This document shows, in pieces, positions 43,324 to 52,133 of a stretch of DNA of 64,000 nt. Both the position numbers and the translations under genes were made by a program. The first letter of the stretch is position 1; each line of letters begins with the position of its first letter. The notes below the pieces were generated by a model. The model searched no databases. It saw only the letters and a list, made by a program, of their open reading frames with translations, and was not told where the DNA came from. The DNA comes from Marinobacter sp. F3R08. Its GTDB lineage: Bacteria > Pseudomonadota > Gammaproteobacteria > Pseudomonadales > Oleiphilaceae. The DNA lies in assembly GCF_018860425.1 (NCBI RefSeq), contig NZ_JAHKPI010000025.1, positions 404,524-468,523 on the forward strand. The letters are read 5' to 3'.

Positions 43324-44474
43324 TTGTCCTGTTCTGGCTATCCCTGATTCTGCTTTTTTACATCTATTTCGGTTACCCACTCATGGCAAGGTTCGTGGCA
43401 ACACTGCGCCCGAATCCCGTAGACAAAAAAAATGATCATCAGCCTAAAGTGTCCATACTCATAGCCGCGTATAACGAAGCGAAGGACATTGAGTCCACGC
43501 TTCAGAACAAGCTGGCGCTGGATTATCCGTCCGACAAACTGGAAATCCTGGTCATCTCGGACGAATCCGATGACGGCACTGATGACATCATAGAACGAGT
43601 GGCAAGCTCGGCCAGCTTTCCTGTTCGGTTGTTCCGGCAGGTGCCCAGGCAGGGAAAAACCGTGGGGCTGAATACCCTTGTGCCTGAAACCAGCGGCGAG
43701 ATTATTCTTTTCTCCGATGCCAACTCTCAATGGGATACCCTGGCTGTTACCAAACTCTGCAGCAACTTTGCCGATCCCGAAGTGGGCTATGTGACCGGCA
43801 AAATGGTCTACGTAAATGAGGACGGCTCTCTGGTAGGGGACGGTTGCAGCGCCTACATGAAGTACGAAAACTGGCTTCGTGAACAGGAAACCCGAATCGG
43901 CTCTGTGGTAGGAGTAGATGGTGGAATTGACGGAATGCGCAAAGAGCTCTATCAGCCCCTGCGCGCAGATCAGTTGCCAGACTTTGTACAGCCACTGAAA
44001 GTGGTTGAACAGGGCTATCGCGTTGTCTACGAGCCGCAGGCATTGCTGAAGGAAGAGGCGCTGAGCGATAGCGATAGCGAATTCAGCATGCGGGTAAGGG
44101 TTAGCCTGCGAGCCTTGTGGGCGCTCAAGGATATGCGACAGCTGATGAACCCGTTTCAGGGCCCTGAGTTCGCCTGGCAGTTAATCTCTCACAAGCTGCT
44201 TCGTTACGCCGCCTTTATTCCCCTGGTAACGCTCGCATTGGCAACAATGTTACTGGCGCCAGCCAGGGGCATCTACACTCTCGCTTTTCTGGGGCTGATT
44301 GTTTTTCTGGCTCTTGCCTGGACTGGCCGAAAGCGGGAGGCGGATGGGCAGCCGCTGTCCATCCTTTATTCGATTCCATATTACTTCATGCTTTTGAATG
44401 TGGCGTCTTACAAAGCATGCGTTGCCTTTCTCAAGGGCGAGAAAAAGGTGATCTGGAATCCAAGGAAGGGGTAG
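43317..44474 (+). CDS. Membrane-bound family 2 glycosyltransferase
   Basis: A 385-aa protein with an N-terminal membrane helix (residues 2-20), a GT2 domain and about three C-terminal membrane helices. Motifs are VSILIAAYNEAKDIESTL, the DxD-like FSDANSQW, VGVDGGIDGMRKELY and, near 255, FSMRVRVSLRALWAL as the QxxRW-equivalent. The arrangement recalls processive or polyprenyl-linked enzymes. It is translationally coupled to the deacetylase. The sugar and linkage are unknown. Confidence 0.88.
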   Translation: MLVVLFWLSLILLFYIYFGYPLMARFVATLRPNPVDKKNDHQPKVSILIAAYNEAKDIESTLQNKLALDYPSDKLEILVISDESDDGTDDIIERVASSASFPVRLFRQVPRQGKTVGLNTLVPETSGEIILFSDANSQWDTLAVTKLCSNFADPEVGYVTGKMVYVNEDGSLVGDGCSAYMKYENWLREQETRIGSVVGVDGGIDGMRKELYQPLRADQLPDFVQPLKVVEQGYRVVYEPQALLKEEALSDSDSEFSMRVRVSLRALWALKDMRQLMNPFQGPEFAWQLISHKLLRYAAFIPLVTLALATMLLAPARGIYTLAFLGLIVFLALAWTGRKREADGQPLSILYSIPYYFMLLNVASYKACVAFLKGEKKVIWNPRKG

Positions 44475-44477
44475 TTA

Positions 44478-45584
44478 GTGAACCTGCCTGCACTGGAGAG
44501 CGTTCTTTCATCGCGAAAGCTTCCGGGGCTAGATGGCTTCCGGATGATCGCGGTTATGGCGGTTGTACTGGCCCATTCCGGTGTTGGTGCGTTCTTTTCA
44601 GCGCGACATGGTGTGGCAGGTTTCTTCGTGCTCAGCGGGTTTCTCATTACCTGGTTGTTGCTCAAGGAATACGAGAAAGCAGGCTGCATCTCACTGCGTG
44701 ATTTTTACGTTCGCCGCTCCCTCAGAATATTCCCGGCGTATTACGCATTTCTCCTTGTATCCATCAGTTGGGATCTGTTTCGAGGCAACGACAATATCAA
44801 GGATGCAATATTGCCCGGCCTGTTCTATCTGATGAACTACCACAATGCCCTGGAAGGGCATTCCAGTTCGTCACTGGGGCACCTTTGGTCATTGGCGATT
44901 GAGGAGCAGTTTTACCTTTTGTGGCCCATGATATTTTTGTTTCTGATGAAGCGTGGCCGAAACTTCGCCATCGGTTTTTTAGTTTTTGTAAGTGTTCTGG
45001 TTATGGTGTGGCGAACCTACAGCTTCTCGGTATTGGACTTTGGAGCGTCCTACGCCTACAACGCCTTTGATACTCGCTTTGATAACCTCGCTATTGGTTG
45101 TGCGATGGCCTTTTTGCTGGAGAAAAAGCGGTGCCTGGAACTGGCGGACCTCGTAAGCAGTCAATTCTGGATGCCGTTGGTTACGCTGGGGCTGCTCATT
45201 TTCTCCCGTGAAATGCCTGGTAGTGACTATGCGTACGGCCCTGCCTTTACTCTTGATGCGCTGCTGTTGGCAGTATTGCTACTACAATTTATGCGCTTGA
45301 GCCAGGGGCGATTCTGGAGCTGGCTTAATCACCCTGTGGCTGTTTATCTGGGCGTAATCAGCTATCCCATCTATCTGTGGCATGTGTGGGGAATTCAGGC
45401 GGGTAATAAGCTGCGATTTTTACCTGAATCGCTGCAATTGGTTGCCGGTATCTTGATCAGTTGTGCTCTGGCAGCGCTCTCTTATCATTTGCTGGAAAAA
45501 CGTTTTTTGTCTCTCAAACCTAAATTTGAGCAAGCCCGGTTCGGGTCCAATAAGCAAAATACAGCACAGGACTCTGGCAATTGA
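44478..45584 (+). CDS. Acyltransferase 3 family O-acyltransferase
   Basis: A 368-aa integral membrane acyltransferase of the OafA/YrhL type with about ten hydrophobic helices. Conserved sequence is LPGLDGFRMIAVMAVVLAHSG with the catalytic His, GFFVLSGFLITWLLLKE, DFYVRRSLRIFPAYY, and LGHLWSLAIEEQFYLLWP. It begins with GTG after AAGGAAGGGG. Such proteins transfer acetyl or another short acyl group to sugars of surface polysaccharides. No C-terminal SGNH domain is present. Confidence 0.9.
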   Translation: MNLPALESVLSSRKLPGLDGFRMIAVMAVVLAHSGVGAFFSARHGVAGFFVLSGFLITWLLLKEYEKAGCISLRDFYVRRSLRIFPAYYAFLLVSISWDLFRGNDNIKDAILPGLFYLMNYHNALEGHSSSSLGHLWSLAIEEQFYLLWPMIFLFLMKRGRNFAIGFLVFVSVLVMVWRTYSFSVLDFGASYAYNAFDTRFDNLAIGCAMAFLLEKKRCLELADLVSSQFWMPLVTLGLLIFSREMPGSDYAYGPAFTLDALLLAVLLLQFMRLSQGRFWSWLNHPVAVYLGVISYPIYLWHVWGIQAGNKLRFLPESLQLVAGILISCALAALSYHLLEKRFLSLKPKFEQARFGSNKQNTAQDSGN

Positions 45585-45616
45585 GTTCCCGGAAATCTGG
45601 AGTGAGAGAGGTCAAA

Positions 45617-46747
45617 TTGAAGATTCTTCATCTGATCGACAGCGGAGGCTTGTACGGCGCTGAGAAGATGCTTCTTAGTCTGGTAAAGGAACAGGTGACG
45701 CAGGGACTCAGTCCTATGATTTTAAGTGTTGGTGATCCCCTGGCTGGCGAAAAACCCATAGAGACAGAGGCAAAAAAATTGGGTTTGCCGGTTACAGAAT
45801 GGAGAATGAAGTCTGGCTTAAATGTTAAAGCGTCCTGGATGATCCGGAACTGGGCACTGGCTAATAATTACCAGCTACTCCATTCTCATGGTTTTAAGTT
45901 CAACGTTCTGTTGGGTGTGCTTCCTGAAAAGGTCAGAGGTTTGCCGATCATTGCCACTCTGCACGGATACGTCCATGCTCGGCGGTTCTCGAAAATGTGG
46001 CTTTACGAATTTCTTGATCGCTTCGCGATCCGTCGTATGCGGGGTGTGGTTCTTGTCAGCGATGCGATGAAGAAGGAACTGCCAGGACGGCTTTTAAACG
46101 GTCAGGTAGTTACTATTCCGAACGGTCTGGATATCTCACAGCTTCAGAAATCGTCTCTGGGTTCACTGGATGAGCCATTCAAATCTTTTTTAGAGAACCA
46201 TGACGCGGTGATACTCGGGGTTGGAAGGCTCTCCAGAGAAAAAGGTTTCGACAAACTGGTCTCGGCGTTTTCTGAGTTCAAAAAAAAACACCCTAATTCA
46301 GGACTGGTTATTGTTGGTGAGGGTAGGCTCTGTCATCAATTGGAGGCTTTGATTTTGGATCTCGGGATTCAGGACGATGTGCTTATGCCCGGGTACTGCG
46401 ATAAGGTGCCAGCGTTGCTCAGGCAATCACGGGTACTGGTTATGCCGTCTCTGACGGAGGGTTTGCCAATCACTCTTCTTGAGGCGATATCGTTAAGAGT
46501 TCCTGTGGTAGCCTCCGCCGTCGGTGAGATACCGAAAGTTTTAGGAGACGGAAAGGGTGGGGAACTGCTCGGTGACAATGAAGCGGACACTATAGTAAAA
46601 GCTATTGAGCGCCTTATGAAAGACAAGGAACGAGTCTGCTGTCAGGTGGATTGGGCCTATAGGACTGTCGTTAAGGACTACTCTTCAGAGACAATGGCGG
46701 CCAGTTACCTCAAGTTCTATCGAAAAGTTCTCGGAACACCATCATGA
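45617..46747 (+). CDS. Family 4 glycosyltransferase
   Basis: A 376-aa GT-B enzyme. I place the start at TTG 45617, five bases after GAGAGAGG, which gives the typical MKILHLIDSGGLYGAEKMLL; an upstream in-frame TTG at 45581 overlaps the preceding stop. Key features are HSHGFKFNVLLG, ILGVGRLSREKGFDKLV and the E-x7-E region PSLTEGLPITLLEAISLRVPVVAS. It is coupled to the CapK-like gene through ATGA. Base composition begins to shift toward A and T here compared with the first part of the locus. Confidence 0.9.
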   Translation: MKILHLIDSGGLYGAEKMLLSLVKEQVTQGLSPMILSVGDPLAGEKPIETEAKKLGLPVTEWRMKSGLNVKASWMIRNWALANNYQLLHSHGFKFNVLLGVLPEKVRGLPIIATLHGYVHARRFSKMWLYEFLDRFAIRRMRGVVLVSDAMKKELPGRLLNGQVVTIPNGLDISQLQKSSLGSLDEPFKSFLENHDAVILGVGRLSREKGFDKLVSAFSEFKKKHPNSGLVIVGEGRLCHQLEALILDLGIQDDVLMPGYCDKVPALLRQSRVLVMPSLTEGLPITLLEAISLRVPVVASAVGEIPKVLGDGKGGELLGDNEADTIVKAIERLMKDKERVCCQVDWAYRTVVKDYSSETMAASYLKFYRKVLGTPS

Positions 46748-47997
46748 TCCGTGCCGCCAGGTTTCTTCTAACAAGATTATTTTTCCTGGGCATGGGGTTG
46801 CCAATCAGCCGGTACCGAAAGGAAGTAGAGCAACTGTGGCGCCTGAATGAAGAAGGCAGGGCCGACAGCCTAGATCGTTTTTTGGCTCGCAACCGTCCAT
46901 TGAACTCAGCTGGTATCGAGGTTGGTAGCCTGGATGCTTTGAAGTCGTCCCCATCTTTGTCGAAGAAACAACTCCGCAGTCAGCCTAGGTTAAGGCAGAC
47001 AAAGTCCGGAAAGCCCGGATTCGGTCGCCATACAGCAGGTACTACGGGGGAACCTACCGAAGTCACGCTTGACCGAAAAGAGTTGGGCCGAATGTTGGCT
47101 GTTCGTGATTACTGCTTCCGGCACTATGGCTTCAAGCTGGGACAGAGGGAGGCGAGGTTATGGGGCAGACCAGAATCCGGCGTTAAATCCCTGCTCAAGA
47201 ACTTTGTATTGAACAGGCGGGTCTTTCATCCAGTAGGTCCCCAAGCGCAGGCTGAAGTTGCGCACTTACTGAGTTGGAAACCGGATTACGTTTACGGCTA
47301 TGCGTCTTTGCTGCTTGAAACGGCACGGATTATTGATGGTTCGGAGATTGAGTTCGACCCACCTAAATGTGTGGTGTGTACTGCAGAGTCGATTCTCCCG
47401 ACTCAGAAGGCGTACATATCGAGGGTGTTCAATGCACCGGTGGCCGAAGAGTACGGTTCAACCGAATTCGATGTCATTGCTTTTGAGTGCACTAAAGGGC
47501 ACCGCCACTTGGTTAATCCTTGGCTTGTCGTCGAGAAGGGTAAATTTGGCGACTTGATATCTGATGTTTCTCGATTTAGCCAGAACCTCATAAGGTATCA
47601 ACTGGGCGACTCATTCACGATACACAGAACTGAATGCAGCTCTCTGGGAAGTACTGAATATATCGGGCAATTGCAGGGTCGAACTCTCGACAGATTTTTT
47701 TATCTTAGCGAAAGCGAAAAAATCCATGCATCGGTCTTTTCTAAGGCTTTTGATCAATATTTTAAAGAAACAATCGATGTGTTTACTTTTTCATTACAAC
47801 AGGATGCATATACTCAGCTTGAAGTGTTTCTTGATAGAGCTCCCAAAAGCGGCATCGCCAATTTAAAGATTTTTCTTGAGCAAGAAATAAGTAATTTCGC
47901 GGGTGTTCAGGTCGGTGTAAGGGTTTCTGTTGTTGCACGCGGCAGCAGGAGCGAGAAACGAAACTATTTTGTACAAAATATGAAGGCCTCAGAATGA
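46744..47997 (+). CDS. CapK-like (phenylacetate-CoA ligase family) adenylate-forming enzyme
   Basis: A 417-aa protein of the CapK/PaaK-like branch of adenylate-forming enzymes. The phosphate-binding loop is HTAGTTGEPTEV (about residues 98-109); further family sequence is ARLWGRPESG, GYASLLLETARI, EEYGSTEFDVIAFEC and YQLGD. It probably activates a carboxylic acid as an adenylate for attachment to an amino sugar or a carrier. Such genes are frequent in capsule and O-antigen loci. It sits between a glycosyltransferase and a CapA-like gene, both joined by ATGA overlaps. Confidence 0.82.
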   Translation: MIRAARFLLTRLFFLGMGLPISRYRKEVEQLWRLNEEGRADSLDRFLARNRPLNSAGIEVGSLDALKSSPSLSKKQLRSQPRLRQTKSGKPGFGRHTAGTTGEPTEVTLDRKELGRMLAVRDYCFRHYGFKLGQREARLWGRPESGVKSLLKNFVLNRRVFHPVGPQAQAEVAHLLSWKPDYVYGYASLLLETARIIDGSEIEFDPPKCVVCTAESILPTQKAYISRVFNAPVAEEYGSTEFDVIAFECTKGHRHLVNPWLVVEKGKFGDLISDVSRFSQNLIRYQLGDSFTIHRTECSSLGSTEYIGQLQGRTLDRFFYLSESEKIHASVFSKAFDQYFKETIDVFTFSLQQDAYTQLEVFLDRAPKSGIANLKIFLEQEISNFAGVQVGVRVSVVARGSRSEKRNYFVQNMKASE

Positions 47998-49106
47998 GAA
48001 AGTTAAGCGCAGGCAGACTAACAGTTTCAGCAGTCGGTGATATCTCGCTTGGGGATCACCCTGTATGCGCTGGAATCGGTATGCGGAAGGTCTTTGCCAA
48101 GAAAAAAGAAAAGGTCCTTAGTGGAGTGGCACATGTTCTGAAAGACTCAGAAGTGTGTGTTGGTAATCTCGAAACCGTAACATCAGATATCGGCCTTAAG
48201 CCTTATTGGCTGCCATCCTACGAGATGCGAGGTAGCCCTTCGGCACTGAAGTACATTAGAGACGCAGGTGTTGATATTCTTGGCGTTGCGAACAACCATG
48301 CCTTGCAACACGGCAGGGAAGCTTTCAGTGATATGGTGAAGCAAAGTCTAGAGGCTGGTTTCTCCGTCATTGGCGTGGATGATGGTGATGGAAAGTGCTT
48401 TCAGAAACTTGTGCATGAGAATGGGGACGAAAGTTTCATCTACTCAATCTCCACTCGCCCTGAGGAGTGGGATGAACACCCCGGTGATGTTCCATACAGT
48501 CTGAGAACAGATACAGAACAGCTGATAGAAGAGGCTAAAGCCCTTAGAAAACAATGCTCAGGCTTTCTTATATGCTCGATACACTGGGGTTTGGAGTTTC
48601 TGGATTATCCGGCACCAGCCCAGATTGAACTGGCACACCAACTGATTGAGGTTGGTGTAGATGTCATATTTGGTCATCATTCCCACGTACTGCAGCCAGT
48701 TGAACGATACAAAAACGGCTTGATATTTTATTCGCTTGGTAATTTTGTGTTCGACTTGTGGCCCCGCGCCACCAAATTAACGACGATAGCAAAGGTTAAA
48801 CTCGTAAAAGGCAGAATGCCGGAATATGAGTGCATTCCTGTAGAGATCAGAGATGACTGTACTCTGGCGATCGCGTCGACATCCGCATCAAAAGAAATTA
48901 GTAGTTTGTTGTCATGGGAAAGGTATGAGGCGTCGCCAGACAAGCCAGTTGATGATCAGGATTACCGTTTACGGTATGGAAACGAAAGAAAAAGATTTCG
49001 ATACTCCAGTTATCAGTACTTTCTCCGAAATTGCTTTAGATACCCTCCATGGTTTTTTATCCAGTCACTGGCTCGGACAGCTTTAAGGCGCTTAACCGGC
49101 ACTTGA
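47994..49106 (+). CDS. CapA-family (PGA_cap) metallophosphoesterase
   Basis: A 370-aa protein of the CapA family. Metal-binding motifs of the calcineurin-like fold are clear: SAVGDISLGDH, GNLETVTSD, GVANNHALQHG, ICSIHWGLEF and FGHHSHVLQPVE, then FYSLGNFVFD. CapA of Bacillus helps export poly-gamma-glutamate, but many family members lie in polysaccharide loci with no known substrate. No signal peptide is seen, unlike membrane-anchored CapA. It is translationally coupled to the CapK-like gene and ends 11 bases before a convergent glycosyltransferase gene. Confidence 0.88.
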   Translation: MRKLSAGRLTVSAVGDISLGDHPVCAGIGMRKVFAKKKEKVLSGVAHVLKDSEVCVGNLETVTSDIGLKPYWLPSYEMRGSPSALKYIRDAGVDILGVANNHALQHGREAFSDMVKQSLEAGFSVIGVDDGDGKCFQKLVHENGDESFIYSISTRPEEWDEHPGDVPYSLRTDTEQLIEEAKALRKQCSGFLICSIHWGLEFLDYPAPAQIELAHQLIEVGVDVIFGHHSHVLQPVERYKNGLIFYSLGNFVFDLWPRATKLTTIAKVKLVKGRMPEYECIPVEIRDDCTLAIASTSASKEISSLLSWERYEASPDKPVDDQDYRLRYGNERKRFRYSSYQYFLRNCFRYPPWFFIQSLARTALRRLTGT

Positions 49107-49117
49107 AAATGCCAAAG

Positions 49118-50302
49118 TTATTCAAGGTTCTTTACAATTGTGTTAAGACGGGCCTTATCGTTCTCCCAATTGTATTTCTTGCGAATAGCGCGATAGCCAT
49201 TTTCTCCCAACTTTTGGCGAACCGCAGGGTCTTTAAGATAGACGAGCTTCTCTGCAATATCTTCCGGATCCAAGTCGCGACAAACAACACCGCAGCCTGC
49301 CTCTTCGATGATACGTCGGATTGTCACGACCTCCGTTGTCAAAACTGGGAGACCTGCCAGCATGTAATCGAAGATCTTGTTAGGGATGGTGTGGTTCCAA
49401 TGACCACATACGCGATAGGTGAGAGCTCCTACATTCGCATTGGCCATAAGCTGATCCACATCATCTTGTGAGAGCCACCCATGAACCCGGACAGACTCCT
49501 CGATTTCTAAGCTCCGAGCCAGGTTTATCAGTTTATCCTTGCTTGCTCCTTTTCCGACAATGTCCACTTGTATAGAGCTTTTGGTGTTACCTTTCTTAAT
49601 GTAACGATCGACAGCTTCTATGAGTAGATCCAGCCCTCTGAGTTCAGTTAGAAAGCCAACGTAAACAATTTTCAAGTTTTCATCGGTGTGGCGATGGCGG
49701 TGGTTTTGGTACTTTTCAATAGGTGGCGTGTTACTGACTATGGATACTTTCTTTGGCGGAACACCCATTGCCAGGAGTCTATCCCGGGATTCTTCGATCA
49801 TCGTGAGAGTGTGATCGATTTTGGGAAGCACAGATTGCTCATAGCGAGCGGCTACTTTGGGGTTTTTAACTAAATGATCTAACCAGGATCTGTGGGAAAG
49901 TTTCGCTGAAGATTTGTACATTTCTGGGTAGACTTCGGCCATGTCCAATACTATCTTTGCCTTTCTGAAGCGGGCAATGAAAATGGCCGTACCCGCCAGA
50001 GGCAAGTCCCGAACTATTATCAAAGGTTTGGGTGCGCCTCTGATCGCCTGTAAGATAGTGTAAATCCAGATAGGATTGAACCATAAAGGAAGATTGGCTA
50101 TTTTCTGCAGGAATACTGGTAATCTACCAGTTTGGGGAAGCCGGCGGATATCGAAGCCCTCGGAGACTTCTGTTCTGGGTTTCTGGTTAAGGTTCCTGGC
50201 TACGATCGTTACTTTATTTCCGGCCTCGCTCAGTGACTTGGCAAGCTTTTCTACTCGGACATCCCATGGGTACTCTTCCTTGTAAATAATGAAAACGTCC
50301 AA
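49118..50302 (-). CDS. Family 4 glycosyltransferase in inverted orientation
   Basis: A 394-aa GT-B enzyme, the only minus-strand gene in the exopolysaccharide locus. It starts with TTG at 50302, nine bases after GGAG (50312-50315). Features are FIIYKEEYPWDVRVEKLAKSL, KIVYVGFLTELRGLDLLIEA and GALTYRVCGHWNHTIPNKIFDYMLAGLPVLTT near the nucleotide-sugar site. The usual first glutamate of the E-x7-E element is replaced (HTIPNKIFDYM), as in some WcaI/WbuB-like enzymes. It has its own promoter region, divergent from the LamG-like gene, suggesting separate acquisition or control. Confidence 0.88.
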   Translation of the reverse strand: MDVFIIYKEEYPWDVRVEKLAKSLSEAGNKVTIVARNLNQKPRTEVSEGFDIRRLPQTGRLPVFLQKIANLPLWFNPIWIYTILQAIRGAPKPLIIVRDLPLAGTAIFIARFRKAKIVLDMAEVYPEMYKSSAKLSHRSWLDHLVKNPKVAARYEQSVLPKIDHTLTMIEESRDRLLAMGVPPKKVSIVSNTPPIEKYQNHRHRHTDENLKIVYVGFLTELRGLDLLIEAVDRYIKKGNTKSSIQVDIVGKGASKDKLINLARSLEIEESVRVHGWLSQDDVDQLMANANVGALTYRVCGHWNHTIPNKIFDYMLAGLPVLTTEVVTIRRIIEEAGCGVVCRDLDPEDIAEKLVYLKDPAVRQKLGENGYRAIRKKYNWENDKARLNTIVKNLE

Positions 50303-50520
50303 TTTTTATAACTCCATGTAATTTATCTTATTTTTTAATCTTAGCATAATATTTTCCTATCAGGTGGTACGATGGTTAGCAATGGTCAAATTATTGGCTC
50401 TGACATGATCCGGCGCTTTACGTAAATATTTGTTGTGTGTTTGTGGCTATGCGGATCAGGAGAGGGTAATTGGGCAGCAAGGTGATAACCTGAGGATGAT
50501 AACAACCTCTGGAGAAAAGT

Positions 50521-51867
50521 ATGCTTTTTAGAAAATTTAACAGGACTAAAGCTCCTTTGATTTTATTGGCTTTTTCGGCCTTTTGGTTGCCAGCATACGC
50601 TGAACCGGAAATCTCTTCTTCTGCATTAGTCGAAAATATCCAGAGCGGAACCAAAAATATTTTAGTGTACGGAAGCGGTTTCGGTACTAAAAGCCAAGCG
50701 GCACCGGTTTTGGTAGATAGAGTGGAAGTTGCCTATGAAAATGGTCAACTGAGCGCTCTTCACTCGGCAGTCGATGCCGCTCAAGTCGTGCTTCGTTCGT
50801 CTGACTCCAATGAAAGTTTGTGGGAAAAATCCAGTCTGAATATTGATGTTGATACAAGTCGTGCTTCGAGACACTCTGCATCAAGCTCACATTACTATTT
50901 TGAGGGTGAAAACAACTTTCTTGGGTGGCCTAATGCATATGGAGGCACCAATACGTCTGTTGACAACCGGCAGCTTTATTTGTCGTGGTGGTATAAGCCG
51001 AAGTTCGATCCTGGTTCTTATTGGGCTTTTACTGCTGAATCCATTAACGGAACGTTCAAGGGAATGGAAACGTTGTTGGTTGAAGGTGGGTATGAGGGTA
51101 CCTATATTGGAATAGACCGAGACGGATTGATCAATGCAGTGTTTCCAGGGTTGGGCTCAAACTCCTTAAAAGGCAAGCGCATCAAGGGCGCACTATCAGG
51201 TGCTACTACAATATTCCCTTCCGAATCTCGGAAAGGATCTGGATCCGGATATGAAACGCCTGGCTCGCAAAAACTCGCCCGAATTTGGGAGGATCCAAAC
51301 GGAGGTGACGGTATCCGGCTTTCCTGGACACAAATGCATCAAACGCTATCTTCTCATAACAACGTATCGGGCGTCGTAAATTGGGAGAATACACCGCTCA
51401 ACGCCGGGCAGTGGAATCATTTAGAACTTGAACTAGATACTGTCAAGGGTCGAGTCAGACTTTTCCTCAATGGCGAGAACTTTTCCAGTTTCGAATTTGA
51501 TCCTTCGTTAGACCAAATGGGGAAATGGAGTCCAACGATTGCTGGATTGGGATTGAATGGGAAAGTAGGGAAGTTGCAAGAAGGTGAAATTGATGACATT
51601 TACTTTGATAAAACTGTCCAAAGGGTTTTGATTGGTGACGCCGCAGTTTTCAGTGATCTGAAAAACTATGAGCTACAGAGGCCTGTTTCGTGGAAGGATA
51701 ACGAAATAGAGGTGTCACTATTCTTGGGTCAGTTTAGTGGTAGAGAAAATTTACACGGTCTTTATTTATATGTTTTTGATAAACATGGAAATGTCAATTC
51801 TCGTGGATATGAAATTTGTGAAGACTGTAAGGCGCCGCCAGCCAAAACGCCACTCTCCGTTGAATAA
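50521..51867 (+). CDS. Secreted protein with LamG/concanavalin-like domain
   Basis: A 448-aa exported protein (signal peptide ending PAYA; GGAGAAAAG before the ATG). After an N-terminal IPT-like strand region (LVYGSGFG) the central part, residues about 120-380, looks like a jelly-roll lectin or lyase-like fold: YFEGENNFLGWPNAYGG, LYLSWWYKPKFDPGSYWAF, LNAGQWNHLELELDTVKGRVRLFLNGE and EIDDIYFDKTVQRV. It has no PEP-CTERM tail and ends with a CEDC pair. It may bind or cut the exopolysaccharide in the periplasm or outside. Codon use is clearly more AT-rich than that of the genes before 45 kb. Confidence 0.7.
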   Translation: MLFRKFNRTKAPLILLAFSAFWLPAYAEPEISSSALVENIQSGTKNILVYGSGFGTKSQAAPVLVDRVEVAYENGQLSALHSAVDAAQVVLRSSDSNESLWEKSSLNIDVDTSRASRHSASSSHYYFEGENNFLGWPNAYGGTNTSVDNRQLYLSWWYKPKFDPGSYWAFTAESINGTFKGMETLLVEGGYEGTYIGIDRDGLINAVFPGLGSNSLKGKRIKGALSGATTIFPSESRKGSGSGYETPGSQKLARIWEDPNGGDGIRLSWTQMHQTLSSHNNVSGVVNWENTPLNAGQWNHLELELDTVKGRVRLFLNGENFSSFEFDPSLDQMGKWSPTIAGLGLNGKVGKLQEGEIDDIYFDKTVQRVLIGDAAVFSDLKNYELQRPVSWKDNEIEVSLFLGQFSGRENLHGLYLYVFDKHGNVNSRGYEICEDCKAPPAKTPLSVE

Positions 51868-51879
51868 CGGCTATTACAT

Positions 51880-51904
51880 AATTGAGCTGGCAGTCAATTT
51901 TTGA
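51880..51904 (+). terminator. Possible intrinsic terminator after the LamG-like gene
   Basis: AATTGA (51880-51885) and TCAATT (51894-51899) form a 6-bp AT-rich stem around GCTGGCAG, followed by further T residues. The position is right but the stem is weak. Confidence 0.4.
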
Positions 51905-52133
51905 ATAAACGGTATGTCGCAGGGGGGGGTAGGTGGCAAAAATTGCAAAAACATGCAATTTACGGTTTTCGCCTTGGCAGATCCACTTGAGTAAGAGTAA
52001 TGCGGTACAGGCATCCCCACTTTTGTTATCCTTTAGCGTATAGGGTTGAGCTAGGACGATGCCTGTTATGATTGAATCTTAGAGGATCCGGGACAGAGTT
52101 TTAGCCAAGACGTCTCAGCAGGAAGCACTTTTA

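Noticed and set aside
50336..50390. TGGTACG followed by TTAGCA as a second sigma-54 promoter, upstream of the LamG-like gene
   Set aside because: The GG to GC spacing is 11 rather than 10 bases and the -12 element is broken.
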